From Psychrobacter sp. Choline-02u-9 (GTDB lineage Bacteria > Pseudomonadota > Gammaproteobacteria > Pseudomonadales > Moraxellaceae), in contig NZ_PJBF01000059.1 of NCBI RefSeq assembly GCF_002836505.1, positions 1-64,000 on the forward strand: 64,000 bases of DNA, in the 5' to 3' direction. Positions 1 to 8,352 of this stretch are shown here, piece by piece (within the stretch, counting starts at the first letter, position 1; the number at the start of each line of letters is the position of its first letter). Made by a program: the position numbers and the translations under genes. The notes under the pieces are model-generated. The model saw only the letters and a program-made list of their open reading frames with translations, was not told where the DNA came from and made no database searches.

Positions 1-1268
1 GCATTAGTGAAATTTTTAATCTCAAATTTTTTATCCTCTAATGAATCATAAATCGTATCTAGAAAGTATTTGAAGCTAATTAGCCTGGCAATCATAATTT
101 CTACATTAGAAGAGTATGTAGCGATAGGTCTTAATTGAAAGTTTTGGAGATTATCTATAAGTTTATTAAAAATTTTAGTCAAATAATAAAATAAATAGTA
201 TCGATCATCACTATCAGTGACTGCATTATTAATTATATTAGGTAATTTATTCAAAATCGAAATTGTGATTTGGTGCTCATAGTCATTCATACGCTTACTG
301 ATATGATACTCTGTCTCTTCGCCGTCTTTTTTCAATTCTTTTTTGAGTAGAGGTATAATTTGTGTCTTACAGAGATGTTGTGCTTCTGCTATAAATTTGA
401 TGATTGTGTCTGATACACCAGCATCTAAAGTGTATAGTCGACTTGTACAGTATTTAACGTGTCGTATATAACGTTCTTCATCTATAAGCTCTTTTCTAAT
501 GACAACGTGTGTCAGATATACAAATAAATCATTACTACCGCCATCTTCATGTAAAAAACGTTTAATAGAATAAGGATTTTGTCTTGATTTGTCGGCAATA
601 CCTATTAAAAACCAGTAACGCTCACTTTCAATGACAAAGAACTTTTTACGCTTTGCCTCTCTTTTTATAATATCAGGTAATTTGTCTTGTTCCTGAAAGT
701 CTATATCAGTAGAATCCCATGCGAGAAAGTCTCGCCCCTGAATCTTTTGCTTAATAAATACTTCTTTAAAGTATGTTTTTACGATATCAGTATTTAAGTG
801 CCTTATACCAGGTTGTACTATAAGATTTACATTATCGATCCAAAATGCTAAATCGTACAAAAATGCTTTTTTTATACTTTCACGACTTTTTTGGTCTAAA
901 ATATGATCACCTATATCAATACGGTTAAGATAATCGATCATCGCCTCTACTTTATCAGCAAGTTCAATAGCATCATATGAATCCGGCTTGGACTCAATAA
1001 ATTTCAACATCTGTATAGCAATTGCTTTTAGCTCTCGATGACGAATTGCTGTTTTAGATAACAAACTTCTCAAATCATCTGGAATAATATAAGTAAAATT
1101 TGGGCTAATGTTCCTTTTTGATAATATTTTTTCGTACACACTTTTACGACTGGGTATATCGAGCTGCGGCAAAATACTGATAAGAATGGTTTTCCAGTTA
1201 CCACCTAATGCTGGGTCTATCGATTTTAATTGATAAACTTGGTATTCTGAGAGCTCATACACATACAT
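1..1268 (-). CDS. Unrecognised protein, C-terminus beyond the left edge
   Basis: Reading the minus strand from an ATG at 1268 gives an uninterrupted frame of 422 codons that runs off position 1, so the C-terminus is missing. I checked every codon and found no stop. An AAAGGAA ribosome site lies about 8 bases before the ATG, which supports this start. The protein begins MYVYELSEYQVYQLKS and is rich in Lys, Ile, Asp and aromatic residues. It has no signal peptide and no clear membrane segment, and I recognise no catalytic motif. It looks soluble and helical. The DNA is visibly more AT-rich than the housekeeping genes further right, which may mean acquisition by transfer. No function is assigned. 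Confidence 0.8.
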   Translation of the reverse strand, partial: MYVYELSEYQVYQLKSIDPALGGNWKTILISILPQLDIPSRKSVYEKILSKRNISPNFTYIIPDDLRSLLSKTAIRHRELKAIAIQMLKFIESKPDSYDAIELADKVEAMIDYLNRIDIGDHILDQKSRESIKKAFLYDLAFWIDNVNLIVQPGIRHLNTDIVKTYFKEVFIKQKIQGRDFLAWDSTDIDFQEQDKLPDIIKREAKRKKFFVIESERYWFLIGIADKSRQNPYSIKRFLHEDGGSNDLFVYLTHVVIRKELIDEERYIRHVKYCTSRLYTLDAGVSDTIIKFIAEAQHLCKTQIIPLLKKELKKDGEETEYHISKRMNDYEHQITISILNKLPNIINNAVTDSDDRYYLFYYLTKIFNKLIDNLQNFQLRPIATYSSNVEIMIARLISFKYFLDTIYDSLEDKKFEIKNFTN

Positions 1269-1389
1269 ATTACAATTTCCTTTACAGAACTAATGTTTGC
1301 ACAAATGCTCGCTATCTTAGCATCTATCAAATAACTATCACAGCATCTTTATTTCTCAGGCAGCTAGTTTAATAAACTAAGGCAAGATT

Positions 1390-1803
1390 ATGACTACCTC
1401 AAAAGTAACCTACCAAGGCAATTTACGTACCCAAGCTATTCACCTACAGTCGAATAATCAAATCATTACTGATGCACCGACGGACAATCATGGTAAGGGT
1501 GAAGCGTTTTCCCCGACGGATTTGCTAGCGACCAGTTTGGGTAGTTGCATCTTAACGATTATTGGTATCAAAGCCGAAGCGATGGATATTGATATCTCAG
1601 GTACGACCGCAGAAGTCACCAAAGTCATGGCTGCCAAACCAAGGCGTGTGAGTGAAATACATGTCGTAGTCAATTTTTCAAAAGTATTGGATGAGAGTAC
1701 CTTAAAGAGATTTTATAAAACCGCATTGACCTGTCCAGTAGGTAATAGCTTGGATCCTGCTATCACTCAAAATCTAGTGTTTAACAATGGCACAGAAGCC
1801 TAA
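1390..1803 (+). CDS. OsmC/Ohr-family peroxiredoxin-like protein
   Basis: The 137-residue protein matches the OsmC/Ohr fold in length and layout. Family members reduce organic hydroperoxides or act as related thiol proteins in the cytoplasm. The peroxidatic cysteine motif is SPTDLLATSLGSC with Cys53, and the second cysteine is Cys115 in the motif TCPVG, as expected for this family. It resembles the general OsmC (YhfA-like) branch more than Ohr, but I cannot settle the subfamily by eye. The stop codon sits one base before the ATG of the next gene (TAATATG), so the two are probably co-transcribed and translationally coupled. Confidence 0.88.
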   Translation: MTTSKVTYQGNLRTQAIHLQSNNQIITDAPTDNHGKGEAFSPTDLLATSLGSCILTIIGIKAEAMDIDISGTTAEVTKVMAAKPRRVSEIHVVVNFSKVLDESTLKRFYKTALTCPVGNSLDPAITQNLVFNNGTEA

Positions 1804-1804
1804 T

Positions 1805-2269
1805 ATGTCCATTAAGACTTTACTCATCGTGGCTCATGCGCCATCGCCCAATACTCAGAAATTGGCGCAGGCAGCTTATGACGGTGCCAATCATCCTGAT
1901 ATAGATATCACTGTCATTTTGAAATCACCGCAGGATACGCAGCCTGAGGATGTATTGGCTGCTGATGCGTTACTGCTAGGTACGACCGAAAATCTAGCGT
2001 ATATGGCAGGGCTGACCAAGGACTTTTTTGATCGTTGCTATTATCCCGTGCTAGAAGAAAAGCAAGGTATGCCATTTGCGTTATATATACGGGCAGGGCA
2101 CGATGGTACAGGTACTAAACTTGCGCTCAAAACGATTACGACGGGGCTACGTTGGTCATGGATTCAAGAGGCGCTGATACTACAAGGCGATTGGCAAGAT
2201 AGCTTTGCTGAGCAAGTAGAAGAGCTTGCTATGACGTTGGCTGCTGGGGTAGAGGCAGGTATTTATTAG
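1805..2269 (+). CDS. Flavodoxin-like / NAD(P)H-dependent FMN reductase-like protein
   Basis: This 154-residue protein starts MSIKTLLIVAHAPSPNTQKL. That is a typical first beta strand followed by a Ser/Thr-rich phosphate-binding loop of a flavodoxin fold. A second FMN-contact region is LLGTTENLAYMAGLTKDFFDR (residues about 60-80). The product is probably a small cytoplasmic flavoprotein that carries electrons or reduces quinones; the substrate is unknown. An in-frame ATG at 1787, inside the osmC-like gene, would add six residues. I prefer 1805 because the fold begins there and the codon is coupled to the upstream stop. Neither start has a strong ribosome site. Confidence 0.75.
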   Translation: MSIKTLLIVAHAPSPNTQKLAQAAYDGANHPDIDITVILKSPQDTQPEDVLAADALLLGTTENLAYMAGLTKDFFDRCYYPVLEEKQGMPFALYIRAGHDGTGTKLALKTITTGLRWSWIQEALILQGDWQDSFAEQVEELAMTLAAGVEAGIY

Positions 2270-2302
2270 TTGTGAGTTGTGAGTTGTGAGTTGTGAGTTG
2301 TT
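2268..2302. repeat. Heptamer tandem repeat, AGTTGTG x about 4.7
   Basis: Four exact copies of AGTTGTG and a fifth ending in T run head to tail. They begin at the stop codon of the flavodoxin-like gene and extend into the gap before the DUF938 gene. There are no spacers, so this is a simple slipped-strand repeat. Confidence 0.9.
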
Positions 2303-2388
2303 TGGTAGTCACTAGGGCAGTATTAGACAGTGCTTGTTAATCTACTGCTACCAACGCTTAGCATAACAAACGGTCTGGGAGGATAGTG

Positions 2389-3078
2389 ATGCATGACAAT
2401 AATCTGGATAGTGATAATTCAAATAGTAAAGTAGATATTTCTGCATTGCCGTTTTCTCAAGCGTGTGAAAATAATAAGCAGCCTATTCTAAAAGTACTTC
2501 AAACAGAGCTACAAGGCTTTAGTCATGTGCTAGAGATTGGCTCTGGGACAGGTCAGCATAGTGTTTACTTTGCTCCTAATCTGCCTGAGATATCTTGGCA
2601 AACCAGTGATGTCATTAGTAATCACCGTCCTATAATCGCTTGGCACAATGCGTATCCTGCACCCAATCTATATTCACCATTAGCGTTTGATTTAGCGCAT
2701 GACTCTGTACCTGTTGGTGGTCATTTAGATAGTAATCATTTAAATAGCAGTGATATAGCCAAACCTTATGATGTGATATTTACAGCCAATACTTTGCATA
2801 TCATTAGCTGGGCTTTGGTGGAGCGATTATTTGCATTGGCAGGCGTTACCTTGCAGATGGATGATAAGCTGATTGTATATGGCCCATTTAATGAGCATGG
2901 TAAATATACCAGTGAAGGTAATCAGCGATTTGATGCGATGTTGAGAGCAGGTAATCCTGACAGCGGCATTCGCGATAAAGAAGATATCGTTAGTCTAGCA
3001 AAGGCTCATCATCTACAACTTTCTCAAACGTATGCGATGCCTGCTAATAATCAGCTATTGGTATTTTATAAGCGCTAA
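2389..3078 (+). CDS. DUF938 family SAM-dependent methyltransferase
   Basis: The 229-residue protein carries the class I methyltransferase motif I as VLEIGSGTGQHSVYFA (about residues 50-65), followed by a motif II-like TSDV. This arrangement, with the downstream NTLHIISW and YGPFNEHGKYTSEGN segments, is the DUF938 family as I know it. The methyl acceptor is unknown. The start is the ATG at 2389, because GGGAGGA ends five bases before it; a GTG three bases earlier is also in frame but less likely. The gene stands alone and ends at a hairpin shared with the convergent hydrolase gene. Confidence 0.85.
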   Translation: MHDNNLDSDNSNSKVDISALPFSQACENNKQPILKVLQTELQGFSHVLEIGSGTGQHSVYFAPNLPEISWQTSDVISNHRPIIAWHNAYPAPNLYSPLAFDLAHDSVPVGGHLDSNHLNSSDIAKPYDVIFTANTLHIISWALVERLFALAGVTLQMDDKLIVYGPFNEHGKYTSEGNQRFDAMLRAGNPDSGIRDKEDIVSLAKAHHLQLSQTYAMPANNQLLVFYKR

Positions 3079-3110
3079 GTTTTAAAGCGTTAGCAAAAAT
3101 TAAATAAATA

Positions 3111-3158
3111 AAAGACACCTTAATGGATCATTATTAGATCTTATTAAGGTATCTTTTT
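3111..3158. terminator. Probable bidirectional terminator between convergent genes
   Basis: Arms at 3111-3124 and 3143-3156 are complementary over 14 bp with one mismatch. They are flanked by an A-run on the left and a T-run on the right. The hairpin lies between the DUF938 gene and the minus-strand hydrolase. Confidence 0.7.
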
Positions 3159-3202
3159 GTTTGGGCTTGCTTATATTATTACTTATTTTTTACGCTGTTA
3201 GA

Positions 3203-3994
3203 CTATTTATATTCTTCTGCTAAAAAATCCAAGTAGCGTTTCCAAGAGCGCTGATCGGCGCGAGCGTCATATCTATCGCTGCCAAATACGCTAAAGGCAT
3301 GTGGTGCGCCACTATAAGTGACCATCTCATGAGGTACTTTGGCTGCTTCTAAGGTCTTGCCCAAAGTCGCAAAGCTCTCTAGCGAGACAGATTGGTCAGC
3401 AGAGCCGTGGAATACTAGGATTTCTCCTGTAGTTTTGTCATAACTTTGACCAGTTGGAATATCGAAGGCACCGTGGAAGGGTACAAAGGCTTTTTGTTCA
3501 AAACCTGAGCGTGCTAGCTCTAACGCGACCGTACCGCCAAAACAATAACCCATAGTCGTGCCTTTACGCACATCATTGCTTTGTAGTTGTCCTGCTGTTA
3601 ATGCCCCTGCCAAGATACGACGCATTTTATTACGGTCATCATATAGCTCCCCAGTTAGGCGTTTGTTTTCTTCGATAGAAGTAGGGCGAATGCCTTGTCC
3701 AAACATATCGGCTGCCAATACGTTGTAGCCTTCAGCCGCTAACATGTCAGCACGTTTGCGCTCATAGTCAGTTAGACCATCCCAATCATGAATCAATGAG
3801 ATAAAAGGTGCGTTAGCTTTGTCCGCTTTGGCGTAATAGCCTTCGTATGCTTGGTCATCGACCGTGTAGGTCACGTTTTTGGTTGTGATAGCAGCAGCCG
3901 TTTGACTGAACGTTAATGCCATTAGACCCATTGACGCGCCTACTAGCAATGAGTGATAAGGTTTTTTAGTTGGGGAGCTTAGAGTTGGTAACAT
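3203..3994 (-). CDS. Exported dienelactone hydrolase-family protein
   Basis: The 263-residue product is an alpha/beta hydrolase of the dienelactone hydrolase family. Its first 36 residues form a signal peptide: a basic start, the hydrophobic run LLVGASMGLMALTF, and a likely cut after AAA in SQTAAAI. It should therefore work in the periplasm. The catalytic triad is visible: Cys in GYCFGG, Asp in HGSADQ and His in APHAF. Family members hydrolyse lactones or esters, but the substrate here cannot be read from sequence. No strong ribosome site precedes the ATG. The gene is monocistronic and divergent from the catalase gene. Confidence 0.85.
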   Translation of the reverse strand: MLPTLSSPTKKPYHSLLVGASMGLMALTFSQTAAAITTKNVTYTVDDQAYEGYYAKADKANAPFISLIHDWDGLTDYERKRADMLAAEGYNVLAADMFGQGIRPTSIEENKRLTGELYDDRNKMRRILAGALTAGQLQSNDVRKGTTMGYCFGGTVALELARSGFEQKAFVPFHGAFDIPTGQSYDKTTGEILVFHGSADQSVSLESFATLGKTLEAAKVPHEMVTYSGAPHAFSVFGSDRYDARADQRSWKRYLDFLAEEYK

Positions 3995-4554
3995 GGTAGG
4001 TAGTCTTATAGTTATATAAAAAATAGTCGCATCGTCAAATCCCTATAAACCCGCTACATCGTCATCCTCGCTAACCATACTAATGTATAGCTTGAGCTCG
4101 GTTTTCTTGTATCGAAATTATCTGAATTTAATAATATAAAAAAGATAAATATAAGGCTAAAACCCTGCCAATTTATTTATCAATAGTCTCTAGTACTGCA
4201 TAAAAAGCATACCTTAAAGAATAACTACATTACAAGATTCTATTGTTAACGTTTATGCGCCTTTAAGACCATCTAAAGCAGCTGGTTTATAGCATCTATA
4301 AACCTTAACCAAACATCAACAAGGTTTACTATATACGCAACTATATTTGACTTATTTTTTGGGTAGTATAAGTCCTAAGCCTATTATTCCTTTACGAATT
4401 TTAGTGCGATATCAATTTAACGATCGGCAATGCTGAAAACACAGACAAATAAATGACAGATGAAGTCACCATTACCTCAAAGGATATCAAACCTGTGTAG
4501 GCACTCTTTTAATGATTTGAAAGAGCACTCTCAATCTATTAGCTAGGACTTTTT
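3995..4554. other. 560-bp divergent gap upstream of the catalase gene
   Basis: No gene is visible in this AT-rich gap between the exported hydrolase and katE. One 8-bp inverted repeat, GGTTTATA (4284-4291) and TATAAACC (4297-4304) with a 5-base loop, could be a regulator site. I could not place a convincing promoter or an OxyR-type box. Confidence 0.5.
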
Positions 4555-6642
4555 ATGAATAATAATATCGATCATACGGACCCCGCCAAAAACATGAACA
4601 CTGAACGTGGCAATGGTGGTGAAACCCATCAGTGTGCAGGTGATGACACTAAAGTATTGACCACGCAGCAAGGTGTGGCTATTGCTGATAACCAAAACTC
4701 TCTAAAAGCAGGCTCACGTGGGCCGACGTTGTTAGAGGATTTTGTATTACGTGAAAAAATCAATCATTTTGATCATGAGCGTATCCCTGAGCGTATCGTC
4801 CATGCTCGTGGTAGTGCAGCACACGGTTATTTTGAGCTGACAGAATCACTAGAAGAATATACGACTGCTAAAGTATTGACCGAAACAGGTAAGCAAACGC
4901 CATTATTTACGCGTTTTTCAACAGTAGCAGGTAACAAAGGTTCAAAAGACACGCCACGTGATGTTCGCGGTTTTGCTGTGAAAATGTATACAGAAGAAGG
5001 TAACTGGGATATCGTTGGTAACAATATGCCAATCTTCTTTATTCAAGATGCGATGAAGTTTCCCGATTTGATTCATGCAGTAAAACCAGAACCAGATCGC
5101 GGTTTCCCGCAAGCAGCTTCTGCTCATGATACGTTTTGGGATTTTGTCTCACTAAGTCCTGAAACCATGCACAATCTAATTTGGCTGATGAGTGATCGTG
5201 GTCTGCCACGTAGCCTACGCATGATGGAAGGCTTCGGTATTCATAGCTATCGCTTAATCAATAAAGAAGGTAAGAGTACCTTTGTACGTTTCCATTGGAA
5301 GCCAGTATTGGGCGTACAGTCAACCACGTGGGATGAGGCAGTAAAAATCTCAGGTGCTGATCCTGACTATCATCGCCGTGATTTGTTTGAGTCAATCAAC
5401 AACGGTGACTATCCTGAGTGGGAGTTTGGTGTACAGTTATTTACCGAAGAAGAAGCTAATGAGTTCCCATTTGACCATCTAGATGCAACCAAACTGATTC
5501 CAGAAGAATTGGTACCAGTAAAAGTCGTTGGTAAGATGGTATTGAACCGTTATCCAGATAATTTCTTTGCAGAGACTGAGCAGGTAGCATTCTGCCCATC
5601 GCATCTGCCACCGGGTGTTGACTTTAGTAATGACCCATTATTACAAGGTCGTCTATTCAGTTATCTAGACACGCAGCTATCACGTCTAGGCTCGCCAAAC
5701 TTTGTCCAGATTCCTATTAATGCACCAAAATGTCCGTTTGCTAATAATCAGCAAGATGGTCATATGCAGATGCAAGTGCCTAAGACACGTGTACTCTATG
5801 AGCCACAAAGCCTAGATCCAACTCGTCCTCGTGAAAGCGCTAAACGTGGTTTCAACTCATTCCATGAGCAACTAGATGATGGCGTAAAAGGTCGCGTCCG
5901 TGACGAGAGCTTTGCAGATCATTATAGTCAGCCACGTATGTTCTACCGTAGTCAGACAGCAACTGAACAAGCCCATATCGCAACCGCTTATGCGTTTGAG
6001 CTAGGTAAGGTAGATACAGCCCATGTACGTACGCGTATGCTTAGCCATTTGATTCATATCGATGAAGACTTGGCCAGTCGCGTAGCAACCGCATTGGGTA
6101 TGGAGCTACCAGAGCCAGCTGACGCAGCTGCACCTGTGCAAGACTTAGAAACCTCTAAAGCGGTACAAACTATCGGGCTAACGCCTGATAGCCTAAAAGG
6201 CCGTATGATCGGTATATTAGTCGCGGAAGGTTCTAATAGTAGTGAAGTTAAAAAGTTCGAAGATGCTGCCAAAGCGCAGGGTGCTAGCGTTAAAATCGTA
6301 GCGCCTAACAAAGAAGTCGTATTGGATGATGGTACACGCATACAAGCTGATGAGCGCCTTGCTGGTGGTCCGTCAGTGATGTTTGATGCCGTCGTTAGTA
6401 TCATCATGCCTGACCAAGCTAAAAAGCTCGCAAAAGACAGTTCAGCATTAGATTGGTTCAACGACGCGTACAATCATTGCAAAGCCATTGCCTATTGCGG
6501 CGCGACTGATGAATTTATCCTAAGTAAGCTCCCAGTTGAAAAAGATGAGTTCGTAACGCCATTGGCCGAGCTAGATGCCTTTATTAGCAATGCTAAGTCT
6601 CGTCTATGGGAACGTGAGCCAAAGGTTCGTGACCTTGCATAG
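4555..6642 (+). CDS. katE: Large-subunit monofunctional catalase (HPII type)
   Basis: This 695-residue heme catalase breaks down hydrogen peroxide to water and oxygen. The essential distal His is His83 in VHARG, the distal Asn is Asn156 in VGNNMPIFF, and the heme-ligand Tyr is near residue 370 in RLFSYLDTQ. The spacing matches E. coli HPII (His128, Asn201, Tyr415) with a 45-residue shorter N-terminus. From about residue 545 there is a flavodoxin/DJ-1-like C-terminal domain ([17 protein letters not shown]), the hallmark of large-subunit catalases. The start follows an AGGA site. The gene is monocistronic, with a strong terminator downstream. Confidence 0.97.
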   Translation: MNNNIDHTDPAKNMNTERGNGGETHQCAGDDTKVLTTQQGVAIADNQNSLKAGSRGPTLLEDFVLREKINHFDHERIPERIVHARGSAAHGYFELTESLEEYTTAKVLTETGKQTPLFTRFSTVAGNKGSKDTPRDVRGFAVKMYTEEGNWDIVGNNMPIFFIQDAMKFPDLIHAVKPEPDRGFPQAASAHDTFWDFVSLSPETMHNLIWLMSDRGLPRSLRMMEGFGIHSYRLINKEGKSTFVRFHWKPVLGVQSTTWDEAVKISGADPDYHRRDLFESINNGDYPEWEFGVQLFTEEEANEFPFDHLDATKLIPEELVPVKVVGKMVLNRYPDNFFAETEQVAFCPSHLPPGVDFSNDPLLQGRLFSYLDTQLSRLGSPNFVQIPINAPKCPFANNQQDGHMQMQVPKTRVLYEPQSLDPTRPRESAKRGFNSFHEQLDDGVKGRVRDESFADHYSQPRMFYRSQTATEQAHIATAYAFELGKVDTAHVRTRMLSHLIHIDEDLASRVATALGMELPEPADAAAPVQDLETSKAVQTIGLTPDSLKGRMIGILVAEGSNSSEVKKFEDAAKAQGASVKIVAPNKEVVLDDGTRIQADERLAGGPSVMFDAVVSIIMPDQAKKLAKDSSALDWFNDAYNHCKAIAYCGATDEFILSKLPVEKDEFVTPLAELDAFISNAKSRLWEREPKVRDLA

Positions 6643-6703
6643 TTTATAAGTAGGTAATTTACGAATTATCCAAAATACTAAATAAGATACTAAGTGTTTC
6701 CTT

Positions 6704-6730
6704 AAACCCAGCCTAAGCGCTGGGTTTTTT
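6704..6730 (+). terminator. Intrinsic terminator of the catalase gene
   Basis: A perfect 9-bp stem (AAACCCAGC at 6704-6712, GCTGGGTTT at 6719-6727) with a 6-base loop is followed by a T-run, about 60 bases after the katE stop. Confidence 0.9.
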
Positions 6731-6971
6731 GCTTTTTACTAATAAGGTGAGAGTTATCATGGATAGAATTATATAGGCGGTTATGAGTAGTAAGTTGTCC
6801 ATAGTTAATTGTTAGCCGCATCGTCTCTTTATGTCGCCTTACTCTTGTATATAGTCACAAGCGTTCACTCAAAATCATTTCATTTGTGGTGACGGGCGCT
6901 ATACTAAAGATTGGCTATAAAACTGAACAAAAGCCTCACAATAATAATGACGAATGAGGTAGGGAACACCA
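6731..6971. other. Gap between the catalase terminator and the hydrolase gene
   Basis: No gene is seen here. A TATACT hexamer at about 6899-6904 could be the -10 element for the downstream hydrolase, but no good -35 partner lies at the right distance. Confidence 0.35.
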
Positions 6972-7760
6972 ATGAGTCTATGTGAAATTGTACGTTTAGA
7001 AGGATATATCCAGAGTAGCTATCTGGCAGTATATCCAGATAAAATAATGCTGTTAGATGGCTGTTGTCGTGCTGATGTACCGATGGTGCTTGACTATATT
7101 GAGACAACATTGAAACGACCCATCACCGACCTAAAAGTAGTAGTAGTCACGCATATGCATCCGGATCATGCAGGCGGTGCGAATAAGTTTCGAGAAGAGA
7201 CTGGCTGCCTGATTGTCTCAGCTGATAAAAAGAAGCAGTGGTATAGCGGTATTGGCGGGTGCACGATGTACTTCGTAGATATACATCTAGGATATTATGT
7301 GGCCAGACGTCAAGGTAGGCCATTTAAAAACCTATATTACTCGGCAAGTCTGAAACCAGATATCACCGTCACAGATGGTGAGCTTGTGCCACACTTTGAT
7401 GAATGGCAAGTATTAGAGACCCCAGGTCACACGGATCGCGATTTGTCTTTGTTTCATCTGCCCAGTCGCGAAGTATATACCGCTGATTTAATCATTAAGT
7501 TGCGACACAAGTTCGTAGCACCATTTCCTGTCTACTACCCTAAAGACTATGTTCAATCGCTAAAAAAAATCAGGGCATTGCAACCGTCAATGGTGATGAT
7601 GGCACATGGTCGAGAGCTAGCGATGAGTGAGGCAGAGTTCGATGAGTTTATTGCTCATGCACCTAAGCACCCACGTACCATCAAAGATACGATCAGACAC
7701 AAACTACTATGGCGCAAGAGAGATAACTTTAGACTATTTAAACGCAAGCATAATAAATAG
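6972..7760 (+). CDS. Metallo-beta-lactamase-fold hydrolase
   Basis: The 262-residue protein has the metal-binding motif HMHPDH at residues 61-66, a second metal His in the ETPGHTDRD loop, an Asp in YTADLI and a final His in MMAHGREL. These are the zinc or iron ligands of the metallo-beta-lactamase superfamily in the usual order. The substrate could be a thioester, a lactone or a phosphodiester and cannot be chosen from sequence. The C-terminal 35 residues are very basic (HKLLWRKRDNFRLFKRKHNK), which is unusual and may contact membrane or nucleic acid. The ribosome site GAGGTAGGG supports the start. Confidence 0.85.
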   Translation: MSLCEIVRLEGYIQSSYLAVYPDKIMLLDGCCRADVPMVLDYIETTLKRPITDLKVVVVTHMHPDHAGGANKFREETGCLIVSADKKKQWYSGIGGCTMYFVDIHLGYYVARRQGRPFKNLYYSASLKPDITVTDGELVPHFDEWQVLETPGHTDRDLSLFHLPSREVYTADLIIKLRHKFVAPFPVYYPKDYVQSLKKIRALQPSMVMMAHGRELAMSEAEFDEFIAHAPKHPRTIKDTIRHKLLWRKRDNFRLFKRKHNK

Positions 7761-7807
7761 AGGTATATAAAAGCTAAGAAACAACATTTAAAACGCCCAG
7801 ACGAAAA

Positions 7808-7840
7808 AAAGCCCAATTACTAAGATAGTAACTGGGCTTT
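7808..7840 (-). terminator. Terminator of the tRNA-Lys transcript
   Basis: Arms 7808-7821 and 7827-7840 pair over 14 bp with one mismatch. Read on the minus strand, a run of seven T follows the stem, directly downstream of the second tRNA-Lys. It may also stop the plus-strand hydrolase transcript. Confidence 0.8.
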
Positions 7841-7847
7841 CTAAATA

Positions 7848-7923
7848 TGGTGGGCTGTCCGCGACTCGAACGCGGGACCAATTGATTAAAAGTCAACTGC
7901 TCTACCAACTGAGCTAACAGCCC
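7848..7923 (-). tRNA. tRNA-Lys (anticodon UUU)
   Basis: The minus strand gives a 76-base cloverleaf from GGGCTGTTAGCTC to an encoded CCA. The acceptor stem is GGGCTGT with ACAGCCC. The anticodon loop is CTTTTAA, giving UUU for lysine, and the T-loop is TTCGAGT. The sequence is identical to the copy at 8083-8158. Confidence 0.97.
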
Positions 7924-8024
7924 TGAAGAGTATATAAAAAAGCGATGCTTTTTAACTCTACAAGAGAAAATTCTAACTAAAGAACTTTCTAAAACTAAAC
8001 ATCTTAACGATGTCTTTTAAACTT

Positions 8025-8071
8025 ATCTTTATTAGTCTACTACCGTATAGGGTAGAACGACTAATAAAGAT
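8025..8071. other. Long perfect hairpin between the two tRNA-Lys genes
   Basis: A 13-bp perfect inverted repeat (8025-8037 and 8059-8071) with a further inner TCTAC/GTAGA stem lies in the spacer between the tRNA genes. No T-run follows on the minus strand, so it does not look like a terminator. An RNase processing site is possible. Confidence 0.55.
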
Positions 8072-8082
8072 TAAACTAAATA

Positions 8083-8158
8083 TGGTGGGCTGTCCGCGAC
8101 TCGAACGCGGGACCAATTGATTAAAAGTCAACTGCTCTACCAACTGAGCTAACAGCCC
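8083..8158 (-). tRNA. tRNA-Lys (anticodon UUU), second copy
   Basis: This 76-base minus-strand gene is identical to the one at 7848-7923, including the encoded CCA and about ten bases of 3' flank. The two are 159 bases apart and probably share one transcript, with this copy first. Confidence 0.97.
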
Positions 8159-8352
8159 TAACGTTTAAAGTGTTTGTATCCCTAAACGTGAGAGCACATT
8201 ATATATATTATTATGACAATTACAACCCCACATGATAAAAAAAGTGTAATTCTCTTATAAAATCGCCAATTTATTCCAGTTTCTTTAAATTTTTGCCATT
8301 ATATCGATATTGACTGCTCTATTTTTGGCTAAAGCGAGTCAATAATCGATTA

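Noticed and set aside
6054..6473. 139-codon frame on the minus strand inside katE
   Set aside because: It lies antisense in the conserved catalase C-terminal domain, has no ribosome site, and its product is Ser/Ala-rich as expected of a shadow frame.
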